The notes: generated by a model not told the origin, from the sequence alone. 40,042 nt of DNA from an uncultured Bacteroides sp. (GCF_949298305.1 NZ_CASFWU010000038.1:1-40042); one strand, 5' to 3'; counted from the stretch's first letter, positions 1-8,808 are shown. Translations and numbers: made by a program.

Positions 1-20
1 GGTCGTCGCCGTCTTCGAGA

Positions 21-65
21 GCCCCGCCGCTTCCTGAAAGGGAGGTCGGCGGGGCTTCTTTTTGT
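21..65 (+). terminator. Intrinsic terminator of an upstream gene
   Basis: A perfect 9-bp stem (gccccgccg at 21-29 with cggcggggc at 47-55) closes a 17-base loop and is followed by a T-rich tail (ttcttttt). It presumably ends a plus-strand transcript whose gene lies before the window. Confidence 0.85.
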
Positions 66-350
66 GTATGCCTCGGTCGCCTTTTTGTTTATGTCCCGAT
101 TGCCTTTCTGTTTATGCCTTAAAAATCTTCTGTCTATACCTTATATATCTTTTGAATCTGCCTTTGCCGGCTTTTTGTACATACCTTATTCGTACGTTCC
201 TGGCCCTCTGATACAGATACAGATTCTGTTTTATCTGATGTTTCTCTGTTGTATTTTCCAGGGAAACACGGTTTGTTTTGAAACGTATGTGTTACGTCGC
301 TCCCTTTTCTCTTCTTTTTCCTTCTTTCCCTCATTTTTTTACTGAGAATG
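66..350. other. Pyrimidine-rich non-coding stretch
   Basis: Between the terminator and the promoter at 351 lies T/C-rich sequence with loosely repeated words of the type gccttt..gtttatg around 70-120. An open frame of 93 codons exists on the plus strand, but it is Phe/Ser/Leu-rich as expected from T-rich DNA and has no recognisable domain. I see no gene here. Confidence 0.5.
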
Positions 351-381
351 TTTGTGATTTCAACTGAAGTCCTTATATTTG
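351..381 (+). promoter_or_regulatory. Bacteroidetes promoter of the ABC/GntR operon
   Basis: TTTG at 351-354, a 19-base spacer and TATATTTG at 374-381 match the Bacteroidetes sigma-ABfr consensus (TTTG, then TAnnTTTG). The start codon at 495 leaves a leader of roughly 100 bases. The -7 element abuts the inverted repeat at 381-408. Confidence 0.85.
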
Positions 382-408
382 CGGTGTATTAATATACTAA
401 TACACCGC
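381..408. promoter_or_regulatory. Probable YtrA/GntR operator
   Basis: Perfect 11-bp inverted repeat, GCGGTGTATTA at 381-391 and TAATACACCGC at 398-408, with a 6-base centre. It starts at the last base of the -7 box, so a bound dimer would block transcription. GTGTA...TACAC palindromes are typical of YtrA-subfamily GntR operators, and such a regulator is encoded in this operon (2180-2563). Autoregulation is inferred. Confidence 0.8.
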
Positions 409-494
409 ACTTCTCATACAGGATACTTGCCGGGTCGTTTTCAGGCCTGTGCTCCGGCTTTCCGGATGGGGGGCGGCTCATAAACTTATTACTT

Positions 495-1352
495 ATGATA
501 CAAGTTGAGAATATTTCGTTTGGTTATCGGCGGGGCAAGAAGGAAGTCCTGCACGATTTTTCGGCTTCGTTGGAGCAGGGCAAGGTCTATGGCCTGCTGG
601 GTAAGAACGGGGCGGGCAAGTCTACCTTGCTCTATCTGATGAGCGGACTGCTTACGCCCAAGCAGGGGCGGGTGCTTTTCCGCTCGATTGATGTGCGGCG
701 CCGATTGCCTGCCACGTTGCAGGACATGTTTCTGGTGCCCGAAGAGTTTGAACTGCCGTCGGTGTCGCTGACGGACTACATCGAGCTGAACGCGCCTTTC
801 TATCCCCGCTTCAGCAAGGAGGACATGGTGCGTTACCTCTATCTGTTCGAGATGGACTTGGACACCCACCTGGGCGCTCTCTCCATGGGGCAGAAGAAGA
901 AGGTGTTCATGAGCTTCGCGCTGGCCACCAACACCTCGCTGCTGCTGATGGACGAGCCTACCAACGGGCTGGACATTCCGGGCAAGAGCCAGTTCCGCAA
1001 GTTCATTGCCTCGGGCATGTCGGACGAGAAGACCATCGTCATTTCCACCCACCAGGTGCGCGACGTGGACCGTGTGCTGGACCACGTGCTGATTATGGAC
1101 AACAGCCGCATGCTGCTGGACGCTTCGGTGGCCGACGTGTGCGCCCGGTTCCTTTTCGTAGAGAGCGACGACCGCGAGCTGGCCCGCGAGGCCGTCTATA
1201 CCCTGCCCTCCGTTCAGGGCAACCTGCTGATGCTGCCCAACCCGGACGGCATGGAGACCGAGATTAATCTGGAGCTGCTTTTCGGCGCCACCCTGGCCGA
1301 GCCCGAAAAGATGGCCGCAATGTTTCACCCTCAAAGCGAACAAGCCCTATGA
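495..1352 (+). CDS. ABC transporter ATP-binding protein
   Basis: Cytoplasmic ATPase subunit of an ABC transporter, 285 residues. Visible motifs in order are Walker A (GLLGKNGAGKST, about residues 33-44), the ABC signature LSMGQKKK (about 128-135), Walker B LLLMDEPTNGLD (about 149-160) and the H-loop in STHQ. The signature is LSMGQ rather than LSGGQ, common in the YtrB/CcmA-like group. A C-terminal extension of about 80 residues follows the ATPase fold. It is the first gene after the promoter, overlaps the next gene (membrane subunit) by 4 bases in ATGA, and is encoded with a YtrA-type GntR repressor. This arrangement resembles ytr-like envelope-stress or antibiotic-induced exporters. The substrate cannot be read from the sequence. 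Confidence 0.92.
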   Translation: MIQVENISFGYRRGKKEVLHDFSASLEQGKVYGLLGKNGAGKSTLLYLMSGLLTPKQGRVLFRSIDVRRRLPATLQDMFLVPEEFELPSVSLTDYIELNAPFYPRFSKEDMVRYLYLFEMDLDTHLGALSMGQKKKVFMSFALATNTSLLLMDEPTNGLDIPGKSQFRKFIASGMSDEKTIVISTHQVRDVDRVLDHVLIMDNSRMLLDASVADVCARFLFVESDDRELAREAVYTLPSVQGNLLMLPNPDGMETEINLELLFGATLAEPEKMAAMFHPQSEQAL

Positions 1353-2176
1353 TACGTGACACTTTCTTCAACTTTCGCCGTTTCGCCAGCCTGTGCCGCA
1401 AGGGACTGGTGGAGAACTGGAAGTCCACGCTGCTGCGCTTCCTCATGATTTATGGCATTATGACGGTGCTCTTTCTTTGGATGGGATATTTCAGCTATGT
1501 GCATGCTGACTACTATTCTCCTTATTGGGAACATAGGGACCCGATGTGGGATGCTGCGCTGGGCATTTTCGTCTACGGCTTCTTCCTGGCCGGCCTGCTG
1601 AGCGCTTCGTTCACCTTTTCGGCCATGAAGAGCAAGGTGGGCCGCCTGACGGTGCTGATGCAGCCCGCCACCCAGTTCGAGAAGTTCATGGTCCGCTGGC
1701 TGGCCTATACGCTGGGCTTTGTACTGGTCTATGTGATAGCCTTCAAGCTGGCCGACTGCACGCGGGTGCTGGTCTACGCCTCGGCCTATCCCAAGATTGA
1801 AGAAATCGGCCTCATGCCCTGGAGCCACTTCCAGACCTGGGGCGTCTTCCAGGAGTGCAGGGACGCTTTTGTGCTGATTACTTTCTACTGCTTTGCCCAG
1901 TCCCTGTTCGTCTTGGGCAGTGCCGTATGGCCGAAGAACTCGTTCGTAAAGACCTGCGCCGCCATTGTGGTAATCGGGATGGCCTACACGGTGGCGGGTG
2001 TCATGCTGGGCAAGGTGCTCTTTTTCAACCGGTATCTCACCGAACACGGCAGCATCTTTGCCAGCGAGGACCTGGTGAAGAACGGAGCCCTCATCCTCTT
2101 CAGCCTGATGGCCCTCTTCAACTGGACGCTGGCCTACCACCGCTTCAAGGAGTCTGAAATCATCAACCGCTGGTAA
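1349..2176 (+). CDS. ABC transporter membrane protein
   Basis: Hydrophobic protein of 275 residues, probably the integral membrane partner of the preceding ATPase. About six hydrophobic segments are visible, at roughly residues 30-52, 65-92, 119-140, 175-195, 200-225 and 240-262. It has no periplasmic binding domain. The start overlaps the ATPase stop (ATGA), suggesting translational coupling, and the GntR gene follows 3 bases after its stop. No family-specific motif is visible, so the assignment rests on topology and context. Confidence 0.8.
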   Translation: MIRDTFFNFRRFASLCRKGLVENWKSTLLRFLMIYGIMTVLFLWMGYFSYVHADYYSPYWEHRDPMWDAALGIFVYGFFLAGLLSASFTFSAMKSKVGRLTVLMQPATQFEKFMVRWLAYTLGFVLVYVIAFKLADCTRVLVYASAYPKIEEIGLMPWSHFQTWGVFQECRDAFVLITFYCFAQSLFVLGSAVWPKNSFVKTCAAIVVIGMAYTVAGVMLGKVLFFNRYLTEHGSIFASEDLVKNGALILFSLMALFNWTLAYHRFKESEIINRW

Positions 2177-2179
2177 ACC

Positions 2180-2563
2180 ATGAATTTCAAGGAAAGCAAG
2201 GCCATCTACCTGCAAATAGCGGACCGCATCTGCGACGAGATACTGCTCGGGCAGTATGACGAGGACGGGCGTATCCCTTCCGTCAGGGAATATGCGGCCG
2301 TGGTGGAGGTCAACGCCAATACGGCGATGCGCTCTTACGACTACCTGCAGTCGCAGGGCATCATCTACAACAAGCGCGGCATCGGCTATTTCGTGTCGCC
2401 GGGCGCCTGCGGACTGATTCTCTCGATGCGCCGGGACTACTTCCTGAAGGAAGAGGCCGACTACTTCTTCAAACAGCTCCATACGCTGGGCATTGCTCCC
2501 GACGAGCTTGCTGCCATGTACCAGGACTTTATCAAGAACAAAAACAAGGAAAACAAGCTATGA
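2180..2563 (+). CDS. GntR-family regulator, YtrA subfamily
   Basis: 127 residues: an N-terminal winged helix-turn-helix (about 5-75, with the GntR hallmarks IYLQIADRICDEI, GRIPSVREYA and VNANTAMRSYDYLQSQG) and only a short C-terminal helical tail. The lack of a large ligand domain is diagnostic of the YtrA subfamily. It probably represses its own operon through the palindrome at 381-408, with induction when the transported compound or an envelope stress is sensed. It lies 3 bases after the membrane subunit and overlaps the next gene by 4 bases. Confidence 0.92.
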   Translation: MNFKESKAIYLQIADRICDEILLGQYDEDGRIPSVREYAAVVEVNANTAMRSYDYLQSQGIIYNKRGIGYFVSPGACGLILSMRRDYFLKEEADYFFKQLHTLGIAPDELAAMYQDFIKNKNKENKL

Positions 2564-3363
2564 AACGTACAACATATATCATGATGGGAATGCTGCTGGC
2601 CGGACTGTTGGCCGTGGCCGGCACGCTATTCTATCTTTCCACCGTCTCGGTGGACGCCACAAACAGGTTTGTGGAAATAGGGGGCGAACGCAAGACGGTT
2701 CAACTGCCCGCGTGCAGGGTGGTTCACCTGATGTATGCAGATGTCCGCAAGGATGCCCCGATTTACGACTTCAGCAACCTGCTGCTGGACATCGCTCCCG
2801 CCGATACGGCTGCGGGCAGCCTGTCCTACCGCTCCGGCCTGGACCGCTTCCTGACGATGGAGACCGTGGCCGACACGCTCCGCCTCGTCTTCCGCCAGCC
2901 CGACGAACAGGCCGATGTCTACGACGAGCCGTACAGATGGCTGTCAAAGCAGTCGGGAAATATGCAGATGGCCCTGCCCGAAACGGTGCAGGAAGTCGTG
3001 GCGGACTACTATGCGATGCCGGTCATCTTCAAAGGCTTCCGCCGCGATTCGCTGTCGGTGAACGTAGGGCAGGGAATGGCCGTTCTGGAAGACTGCCAAC
3101 TGAACTCCCTCTTTGCCGTCGGCTCCTCGCTGCACTTCAAGAGCGGGGCGGTGAAGAACCTGCACCTGGACCTGGACCGTGTTCGGAACTGGCAGGTAGA
3201 TGCCTGGGCGTTCGACATCGACACGGAGTACCTCACGGGCACCAGTCCCAGCTGCAACCTGGCCAAGGGAGAATGCCGCCGGCTGGTCTGGCTGCCTAAG
3301 ACCGACTCGTCCATTCTCGATATCCGCCTGAACGAGCCGGCGGAAATAGTGGTGAAAGAATAG
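2560..3363 (+). CDS. Exported/membrane-anchored hypothetical protein
   Basis: 267 residues with an N-terminal hydrophobic segment (about 7-27) that should act as signal anchor or signal peptide. The rest is polar and mainly beta-like. The C-terminal half, with alternating segments such as AVLEDCQLNSLFAVGSSLHF, resembles a short beta-helix or adhesin-like repeat. Function unknown. It is the last gene of the ABC/GntR operon (ATGA overlap with the regulator), so it is likely produced with the transporter and may work with it at the periplasmic face. Confidence 0.75.
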   Translation: MKRTTYIMMGMLLAGLLAVAGTLFYLSTVSVDATNRFVEIGGERKTVQLPACRVVHLMYADVRKDAPIYDFSNLLLDIAPADTAAGSLSYRSGLDRFLTMETVADTLRLVFRQPDEQADVYDEPYRWLSKQSGNMQMALPETVQEVVADYYAMPVIFKGFRRDSLSVNVGQGMAVLEDCQLNSLFAVGSSLHFKSGAVKNLHLDLDRVRNWQVDAWAFDIDTEYLTGTSPSCNLAKGECRRLVWLPKTDSSILDIRLNEPAEIVVKE

Positions 3364-3909
3364 GGCGGCTTCCGGCCGCAGAGGGCGGTGACGATGCCGG
3401 AGCGTTGTCCCCGCCCTCCCCATCCGGGAAGGCCGGAAGGAGGGGCGTGAACCAAGGCACCGCTTCCCTTTAGGCACGGATAATATGGAAAGACACGGAG
3501 AAAGAAGAAACGCAATCCGTGAACTTCCGTGTGACCCGTGCCCGAGGATAGCAGGATATGTCAGTTGCCGATGGTTTTTTTGACGCACTTTCACATCGCT
3601 TCGCGCTTTCTGCGGCGGTGAATCCCTCCCTTACATTTTGACACTTTGACTTTTCCAATGCGCTGCAATCTTTTGTTTCGGCCTTTTCTCCGGCTAGCTC
3701 TGAAAAACGGAAACGGAATGATACAATCGGCTGCCAGACTGGCGGATAGCGAAATCCTAACATTTGAAATAGCGAAAAATGCGCCTCTTCTTGTACTGAA
3801 ATGCCCTCTTCCCGCTTCTTCAAAGCCGGTTTGAAGGGTGAGAACCCCCCTTGGAGGAGGCCGGGACTGTATTTTTCGGCGCCCAGTCCAACCATTGAGC
3901 GTGCTGCAA
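3364..3909. other. Long non-coding stretch after the ABC operon
   Basis: No convincing gene. Open frames on both strands here are short, low in recognisable composition and mutually overlapping. The first part (3364-3460) is very GC-rich and could fold into a termination structure, but no clear stem with a T tail is seen. The 22-bp repeat begins at 3910. Confidence 0.5.
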
Positions 3910-3997
3910 GCAAGCATGGTGGACGGACGGAGCTTGCATGGTGGACGGACGGAGCTTGCATGGTGGATGGACGATGCTTGCATGGTGGATGCCCTGA
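3910..3997. repeat. 22-bp tandem repeat, about four units
   Basis: Units start at 3910, 3932, 3954 and 3976. The consensus is gcttgcatggtggacggacg plus two bases. The first half (GCTTGCATGGT) is constant while the second half drifts. The same 11-base core and the same 22-base period recur at 25385-25450 with a different second half. Function unknown; it lies in non-coding DNA upstream of the tRNA-Lys. Confidence 0.85.
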
Positions 3998-4147
3998 ACG
4001 CCCCGAAAGCCTCCCTCCCGCCTCTGTTTTGCATACGTTGCAGGGTGCAGTTGTCGGCAGTTTGCCTATTTAGGAATCGTTTTGCAATCGGCATTCCGTT
4101 TTTTCCGGCAGTCCGATGGCCGCGCACTCGTTGGGGTGCATGTAAAA

Positions 4148-4187
4148 GAAAAACCGCCAACCCACTTGAGTGAATCGACGGTTTTTA
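4148..4187 (-). terminator. Terminator downstream of tRNA-Lys
   Basis: On the minus strand AAAAACCG pairs with CGGTTTTT around a loop that itself contains a CACT/AGTG hairpin, followed by a T-rich run (tttttctttt). It lies about 20 bases after the tRNA 3' end. Confidence 0.6.
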
Positions 4188-4208
4188 TAAGCAAGGCTGT
4201 TTTTTGCG

Positions 4209-4281
4209 TGATCCGCTTGGGGCTCGAACCCAAGACCCCAACATTAAAAGTGTTGTGCTCTACCTGCTGAGCTAGCGAATC
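4209..4281 (-). tRNA. tRNA-Lys (anticodon TTT)
   Basis: Reading the minus strand, the acceptor arms GATTCGC and GCGGATC pair (one G-T wobble). A D-arm GCTC..GAGC, an anticodon loop CTTTTAA with TTT, and a T-arm with GGTTCGAGCC are all visible. The discriminator base is A and no CCA is encoded. Length is 73 bases. Confidence 0.95.
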
Positions 4282-4358
4282 AAACCTTATTGCTGTTAAG
4301 CGGTTGCAAAGATACGGACATTTATTGAATTTGCAAGGCTTTGGATGAAAAAAAATGA

Positions 4359-5489
4359 TTATTCTTCATTTTTTTCTTCTTTCGACGGCTCCGGAGGGGT
4401 CTCGGTGGTGTTCGGAAGCTCTCTGTTGATGATGAAACGCTGGTAGTAGGAGAGCATCAGCGTGGTGAGCGGGAGGGCGATAATCATGCCCAGCATTCCC
4501 ATGAGCGACCCCCACACGGAGAGCGAGAGCAGTATGATGGCCGGGTTCAGCCCCGTAATCTTGCCCATGATGCGGGGGACGATGAAGCCGTCCTGAATGG
4601 CTTGTACCACTGCAAATACGGCGAGGGCCGAAGCCAGAATAATCCAGAAGTTGCCTCCCGTATCGGCCGCTTTCAGGATGGCCAGGACGATGGTGGGGAT
4701 GAAACCGATAATCTGGAGGTAGGGGACCAGGTTCAGCGCACCGATGAAGAGGCCCAGGCCGATGGCCAGGGGAAAGTCGATGATGAGGAAGCCGATGCTG
4801 AAGAGGATTCCTACGCACAAGGCCACCAGCGCCTGTCCGCGGAAGTATCTGTTCATGCCCTCTTTCACGTCGTTCATCAGGCCCACCATGAAGCCGCGGT
4901 ATTTCTGGGGTACGAGCATGGGCCATCCGGCCGAGATGCTTTCATAGTCCAGCAGGATGAATACGATGTATAGCAGGATGATGAAGAAGGTAAAGATGCC
5001 GAACAGGACGTTGACCGACTGCGACAGCAGGGTCCATACGCGTGGCAGGGTCTCTTTTACGGCGGCCAGCAGTTCTTCCTTGTCGAAGAGCTGGGACACG
5101 GTTTGTGCGTCGAAGTTGTCGCGCAGGAATTTGGACAACTGCTCGGGAATATTCCCGCCGGTTGCGTCCGTTGAGAAGTATTGTATCAACAGGTCTTTGA
5201 CGCGTCCGAACTCTTCTACCATCGGCGGTACCAGCAGGAAGAAGGCGGCTGTGCCTATCAGCGTGAGGGTGAGCAGGGCGCAGGTGATGGAGAGAACCCG
5301 GTTTTTGAGGCGCAGCCTGTACTGGAAGAAGGTGACCAGCGGATAGATGAGGTAGGCCACCAGCCATGCAATGAAGAAGGGCAGCAGTACGTCGCTGAGC
5401 CGTTGGAGCAGCAGCAGGATGCCCAGGATGACGGCACCTAGAATGACGCCGCGGATGAAGCTGTCAAAAGTGATTTTCTTGCGTTCCAT
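4359..5489 (-). CDS. AI-2E/PerM-family membrane protein
   Basis: 376-residue polytopic membrane protein of the PerM (AI-2E transporter) family. Hydrophobic segments near residues 15-55 and 70-90 are followed by a soluble stretch (about 95-150), then a membrane block to about 350 and a charged tail. The family's C-terminal glycine/proline-rich membrane region is present (LNLVPYLQIIGFIPTIVLA and PRIMGKITGLNPAIILLSLS). The family is variously linked to export of signalling molecules or to Na+/H+ exchange; the substrate here is unknown. It starts 9 bases after the thymidine kinase stop, so the two are probably one operon. Confidence 0.9.
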   Translation of the reverse strand: MERKKITFDSFIRGVILGAVILGILLLLQRLSDVLLPFFIAWLVAYLIYPLVTFFQYRLRLKNRVLSITCALLTLTLIGTAAFFLLVPPMVEEFGRVKDLLIQYFSTDATGGNIPEQLSKFLRDNFDAQTVSQLFDKEELLAAVKETLPRVWTLLSQSVNVLFGIFTFFIILLYIVFILLDYESISAGWPMLVPQKYRGFMVGLMNDVKEGMNRYFRGQALVALCVGILFSIGFLIIDFPLAIGLGLFIGALNLVPYLQIIGFIPTIVLAILKAADTGGNFWIILASALAVFAVVQAIQDGFIVPRIMGKITGLNPAIILLSLSVWGSLMGMLGMIIALPLTTLMLSYYQRFIINRELPNTTETPPEPSKEEKNEE

Positions 5490-5498
5490 ATCCGGGTA

Positions 5499-6107
5499 CT
5501 ATTGTTTTTTTTCGTTCTGTTTCTCCTTTTCCAGGGCTCGCAGGTAGCATTCCCGGCACAGGGGTTCGTATTCGGCCGTTTCGCCCAGCATCACCTGGCG
5601 GTCGTTCTTCACCGTGCGGTGCGAGAAGGTGGCCAGCTGGCCGCACTTCACGCAGATGGCGTGTACCTTGGACACCTCGTCGGCAATGGCGCAGAGTCCC
5701 GGCATGGGGCCGAAGGGGATGCCGCGGAAGTCCATGTCCAGGCCGGCCACGATGACCCGTATGCCGTTGTCGGCCAACTGGCGGCAGACGTCTACCAGGC
5801 CGGCGTCAAAGAACTGGGCTTCGTCAATGCCTACCACGTCGACCTCGGAAGCGAACAGCAGGATGCTGGCCGAAGAGTCGATGGGGGTGGAAGCGATGGT
5901 GTGCCCTGCGTGAGACACGACATCGGCCTCGGAGTAGCGGGTGTCTATGGACGGCTTGAATATTTCTACCCGCTGGCGGGCAAATTGGGCGCGCTTCAGA
6001 CGCCGTATCAGTTCTTCCGTCTTGCCGGAGAACATGGAGCCGCAAATCACTTCGATGCGTCCTCCGCGTTTGGTCTCCTGTATGTGGTCTTCGGAGAATA
6101 ATACCAT
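5499..6107 (-). CDS. tdk: Thymidine kinase
   Basis: Type II thymidine kinase, 202 residues, phosphorylating thymidine with ATP in the pyrimidine salvage pathway. Visible motifs are the P-loop CGSMFSGKTEELIRR (about 22-36), a Walker B-like segment VVGIDEAQFFD (about 91-101, with the catalytic Glu in DEAQ), the lasso/substrate region, and the structural zinc cysteines CVKCG (about 151-155) plus CREC near residue 185. Length is typical. It is the first gene of a minus-strand pair with the PerM-family gene. Confidence 0.96.
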   Translation of the reverse strand: MVLFSEDHIQETKRGGRIEVICGSMFSGKTEELIRRLKRAQFARQRVEIFKPSIDTRYSEADVVSHAGHTIASTPIDSSASILLFASEVDVVGIDEAQFFDAGLVDVCRQLADNGIRVIVAGLDMDFRGIPFGPMPGLCAIADEVSKVHAICVKCGQLATFSHRTVKNDRQVMLGETAEYEPLCRECYLRALEKEKQNEKKQ

Positions 6108-6406
6108 GTAAGCTGAGTTTTGATTAAGTTCATAAAAAAGGTTCCGGAATTGTGGACGGTCGGTTGCCTGTCCGCAGCCATCCGTCCGTCCCCTGCATCA
6201 TGCCGTGCGGCCTGGCTCGCTGCAATCGGCTTGCCCGCTGGTGCGGAGGGCCTTTCGACGGACAGCTGCGCGGCCCGGCTGCCCCGTGTGCGCCAGCTTT
6301 CTGCGCTGTCTGTACAGCCCCGGCGGACATTTCCGAAAAACATCGGATTTTCTGCGCAAAAGTAACACTTTTGTCGGCTTCCTGATATTTTTTCATTATT
6401 TATTTC
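6108..6406. other. Divergent intergenic region tdk / 6482 gene
   Basis: GC-rich non-coding stretch between divergent genes. Short open frames on both strands (60-98 codons) overlap each other and show no conserved features. No clear tdk promoter (CAAAnnTA on this strand) was found. Confidence 0.45.
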
Positions 6407-6414
6407 TACATTTG
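6407..6414 (+). promoter_or_regulatory. Candidate -7 box before the 6482 gene
   Basis: TACATTTG matches the Bacteroidetes -7 consensus TAnnTTTG about 70 bases before the start codon. No exact TTTG lies at the expected upstream spacing, so this is only half of a consensus promoter. Confidence 0.5.
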
Positions 6415-6481
6415 TAGCGACAACCCCCTTGTCTGCGCTTAGGCGCGAGGCGGAAGGGAAAGCGTAAAATCGTTGTAGAAT

Positions 6482-7081
6482 ATGCAGACTTTATTGAGCG
6501 ATATAGAACTTGACATTCAGGAACTGCAGTGCCTGTTGCAGGGCATGGCTGCCGACGGCAATCCCGCTTTGCGGAAGGTGGCCCGTCGCAACATCAGGCA
6601 GATGCAGGAACGGCTGGCTGCGCTGGACCGCATGCTGGCCGAGGAGGATGTGGAGCCGGCTCCTGCTCCTGCAGCGGGGCGTCCGGCACCCGTTCCCGAT
6701 TTGCCCCGGCCGCTTGCCGAGCCTGTATGTGCCGTGTCCGACCAGCCCCAGCCGGCCGAGGTCGCTGTACCACCCGTGGCCGAGGCCCCCGTCGCCCCCG
6801 TGCGGCCGTTGCCGGAAGCCGCTCCGGGTTCGCCCATCCTGGCCGAACGCATCCGTCTGTCGCGCGACTTGCGCCATGCCATCAGCCTGAACGATTCGTT
6901 CCGTTTTGCCCGCGAGCTCTTTGGGGGCGATGCAGCCCGGATGAATGCCGTGCTGGAACGCATAGGCCGGGCGCCTTCACTGGAGGCTGCGCTGGACATT
7001 TATGCGGCGGAGGCGCAGCCTGACGAGGGAAACGAAGCTGCGGCCGACTTTGAGGAACTGCTAAAGAAATATTTCAGCTAA
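6482..7081 (+). CDS. Hypothetical protein, Pro/Ala-rich linker
   Basis: 199 residues in three parts: an N-terminal helical region (1-55) with heptad-like spacing, a long Pro/Ala/Val-rich low-complexity linker (about 56-120), and a C-terminal helical domain (125-199, including NDSFRFARELFGGDAARMNA). No signal peptide, so probably cytoplasmic. No known function. It sits 17 bases upstream of rsmI and is likely cotranscribed with it. Confidence 0.8.
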   Translation: MQTLLSDIELDIQELQCLLQGMAADGNPALRKVARRNIRQMQERLAALDRMLAEEDVEPAPAPAAGRPAPVPDLPRPLAEPVCAVSDQPQPAEVAVPPVAEAPVAPVRPLPEAAPGSPILAERIRLSRDLRHAISLNDSFRFARELFGGDAARMNAVLERIGRAPSLEAALDIYAAEAQPDEGNEAAADFEELLKKYFS

Positions 7082-7098
7082 AATAGAGGAATCAGATT

Positions 7099-7776
7099 AT
7101 GGGAATGCTGTATGTGGTGCCTACGCCCGTGGGCAATCTGGAAGACATGACTTTCCGCGCTGTGCGCATCCTGAAGGAAGCCGACCTGGTCCTGGCTGAA
7201 GATACCCGTACGTCAGGATTGCTGCTGAAACACTTCGAAATCAAGAACGCGATGCAATCTCATCACAAATTCAATGAACATAAAACGCTCGAAAGTGTTA
7301 TTAATAGATTGAAGGGGGGAGAAACCATTGCATTGGTGTCGGACGCGGGAACTCCCGGCATTTCCGACCCCGGCTTCCTGATTGTGCGCGAATGCGTGCG
7401 CAACGGGATTGAGGTGCAGTGCCTGCCCGGCCCCACGGCCTTTGTGCCCGCCCTGGTCGATTCGGGCCTGCCCGACGAGCGTTTCTGTTTTGAAGGTTTC
7501 CTGCCGCAGAAAAAGGGGCGGATGACACGGCTGAACGCACTGGCCGGCGAGTGCCGCACGATGGTGTTCTACGAGTCGCCCTACCGGCTGCTGAAGACAC
7601 TGGCCCAGTTTGCCGAAGTGTTTGGCGCAGAGCGGCAGGCCTCTGTCTCGCGCGAGATATCGAAGTTGCACGAGGAGACGGTGAGAGGCACGCTGGCCGA
7701 GCTGGTGGAGCACTTTACAGCCAACGAGCCTCGTGGCGAAATTGTGATTGTAGTAGCAGGAATAGACGATAAATAA
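7099..7776 (+). CDS. rsmI: 16S rRNA C1402 ribose 2'-O-methyltransferase
   Basis: RsmI, 225 residues, SAM-dependent methylation of the 2'-OH of C1402 in the decoding centre of 16S rRNA. Tetrapyrrole-methylase fold motifs are clear: LYVVPTPVGNLEDMTFRAV at the start, EDTRTSGLLLKHF (about 35-47), VSDAGTPGISDPG (about 80-92), LPGPTAFVPALVDSGLP (about 108-124), and FYESPYRL (about 156-163). It lacks the longer C-terminal domain of E. coli RsmI, as is common in Bacteroidetes. A start at the second Met (7105) is possible. Confidence 0.95.
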   Translation: MGMLYVVPTPVGNLEDMTFRAVRILKEADLVLAEDTRTSGLLLKHFEIKNAMQSHHKFNEHKTLESVINRLKGGETIALVSDAGTPGISDPGFLIVRECVRNGIEVQCLPGPTAFVPALVDSGLPDERFCFEGFLPQKKGRMTRLNALAGECRTMVFYESPYRLLKTLAQFAEVFGAERQASVSREISKLHEETVRGTLAELVEHFTANEPRGEIVIVVAGIDDK

Positions 7777-7807
7777 AACTTCATTAACCCAACGTAAAAC
7801 AAAGATT

Positions 7808-8686
7808 ATGAAAAAGCTAACACTACTGATGGTATGCGCGGCCGTAATGGCTTCGTGTGACAGCTTCAACGGCGGAAACAAGGACCGGCTGAAAGCGGAA
7901 AACGACTCTCTCTTGATGGAACTGAGCCAACGCAATGCGGAATTGGACGAAATGATGGGTACTTTCAATGATATTTCCGAGGGCTTCCGGCAGATTAATG
8001 AAGCCGAAAACCGTGTGGACTTGCAGCGGGGCGCTGTGGCCGAAGGTTCGCTGACCGCACGGCAGCAGATTACGGCCGACATTGAGTTTATCCGCAAGCA
8101 GATGGAGGAAAACAAAGAGCAGATAGCCAAACTGGAATCCATGCTGAAGAGCAGCAAGAACAACTCGGCGCAGCTGAAGAGGGCGGTTGAGTCGTTGACG
8201 CAGGAACTGGTGGCCAAAACGATGCGCATCGAGGAACTGCAGGCCGAACTGGCTTCCAAGAACATCCGCATCCAGGAGCTGGACGCCGCTGTGACGGGGC
8301 TGACAGCCGACAAGGAAACACTGACCGCCGAGAACGAAGCCAAGTCGAAGACCGTGGCCGAGCAGGACAAGGCGCTCAATGCGGCCTGGTTCGTATTTGG
8401 CACGAAGAAGGAACTGAAGGACCAGAAAATCCTGACCAATACGGGACTCTTCAAGAAAGGCGAAGTGATGCAGGATGCCGACATCAACAAGGATTACTTT
8501 ACCCAGGTGGACATCCGCACTACGAAGGAAATCAAGCTCTACTCCAAGGATGCCGAGATTCTGACCACGCATCCTTCAGGCTCCTATTCGATGGAAAAGG
8601 ACGACAAGTCACAGCTCACCCTGAAGATTACGAACCCGAAGGACTTCTGGAGTGTATCCAAGTATCTGGTTATCCAAGTGAAGTAA
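7808..8686 (+). CDS. Coiled-coil lipoprotein
   Basis: 292 residues with a lipoprotein signal: Lys-Lys, hydrophobic core and lipobox VMASC with Cys17, followed by Asp. Residues about 28-190 are predicted coiled coil (dense Glu/Lys/Leu heptads, including ENKEQIAKLESMLKSSKNN). A C-terminal globular part (about 190-292) starts at NAAWFVFGTKKEL. Probably membrane-anchored in the periplasm, with the coiled coil acting as spacer. This architecture is common in Bacteroides; the function is unknown. The gene is 31 bases after rsmI. Confidence 0.85.
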   Translation: MKKLTLLMVCAAVMASCDSFNGGNKDRLKAENDSLLMELSQRNAELDEMMGTFNDISEGFRQINEAENRVDLQRGAVAEGSLTARQQITADIEFIRKQMEENKEQIAKLESMLKSSKNNSAQLKRAVESLTQELVAKTMRIEELQAELASKNIRIQELDAAVTGLTADKETLTAENEAKSKTVAEQDKALNAAWFVFGTKKELKDQKILTNTGLFKKGEVMQDADINKDYFTQVDIRTTKEIKLYSKDAEILTTHPSGSYSMEKDDKSQLTLKITNPKDFWSVSKYLVIQVK

Positions 8687-8808
8687 ATATATCTTGTTTA
8701 TATATTACGTAGGCTGACCGTAGACGCAGGTTTCTGCCGGCCCGGACAATGGCCGGTGGAAATCTGCGTTCTGTTTTCGCCTGCTTATCCCCCTCCTACA
8801 TGCAGGTC

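Noticed and set aside
1331..2482. 383-codon minus-strand frame
   Set aside because: Antisense to the ABC membrane protein and GntR genes; these have clear function and coupled starts.
3910..3997. 22-bp repeats read as a CRISPR array
   Set aside because: The units are contiguous, with no unique spacers of constant length between conserved repeats, and no cas genes are present. It is a tandem repeat.
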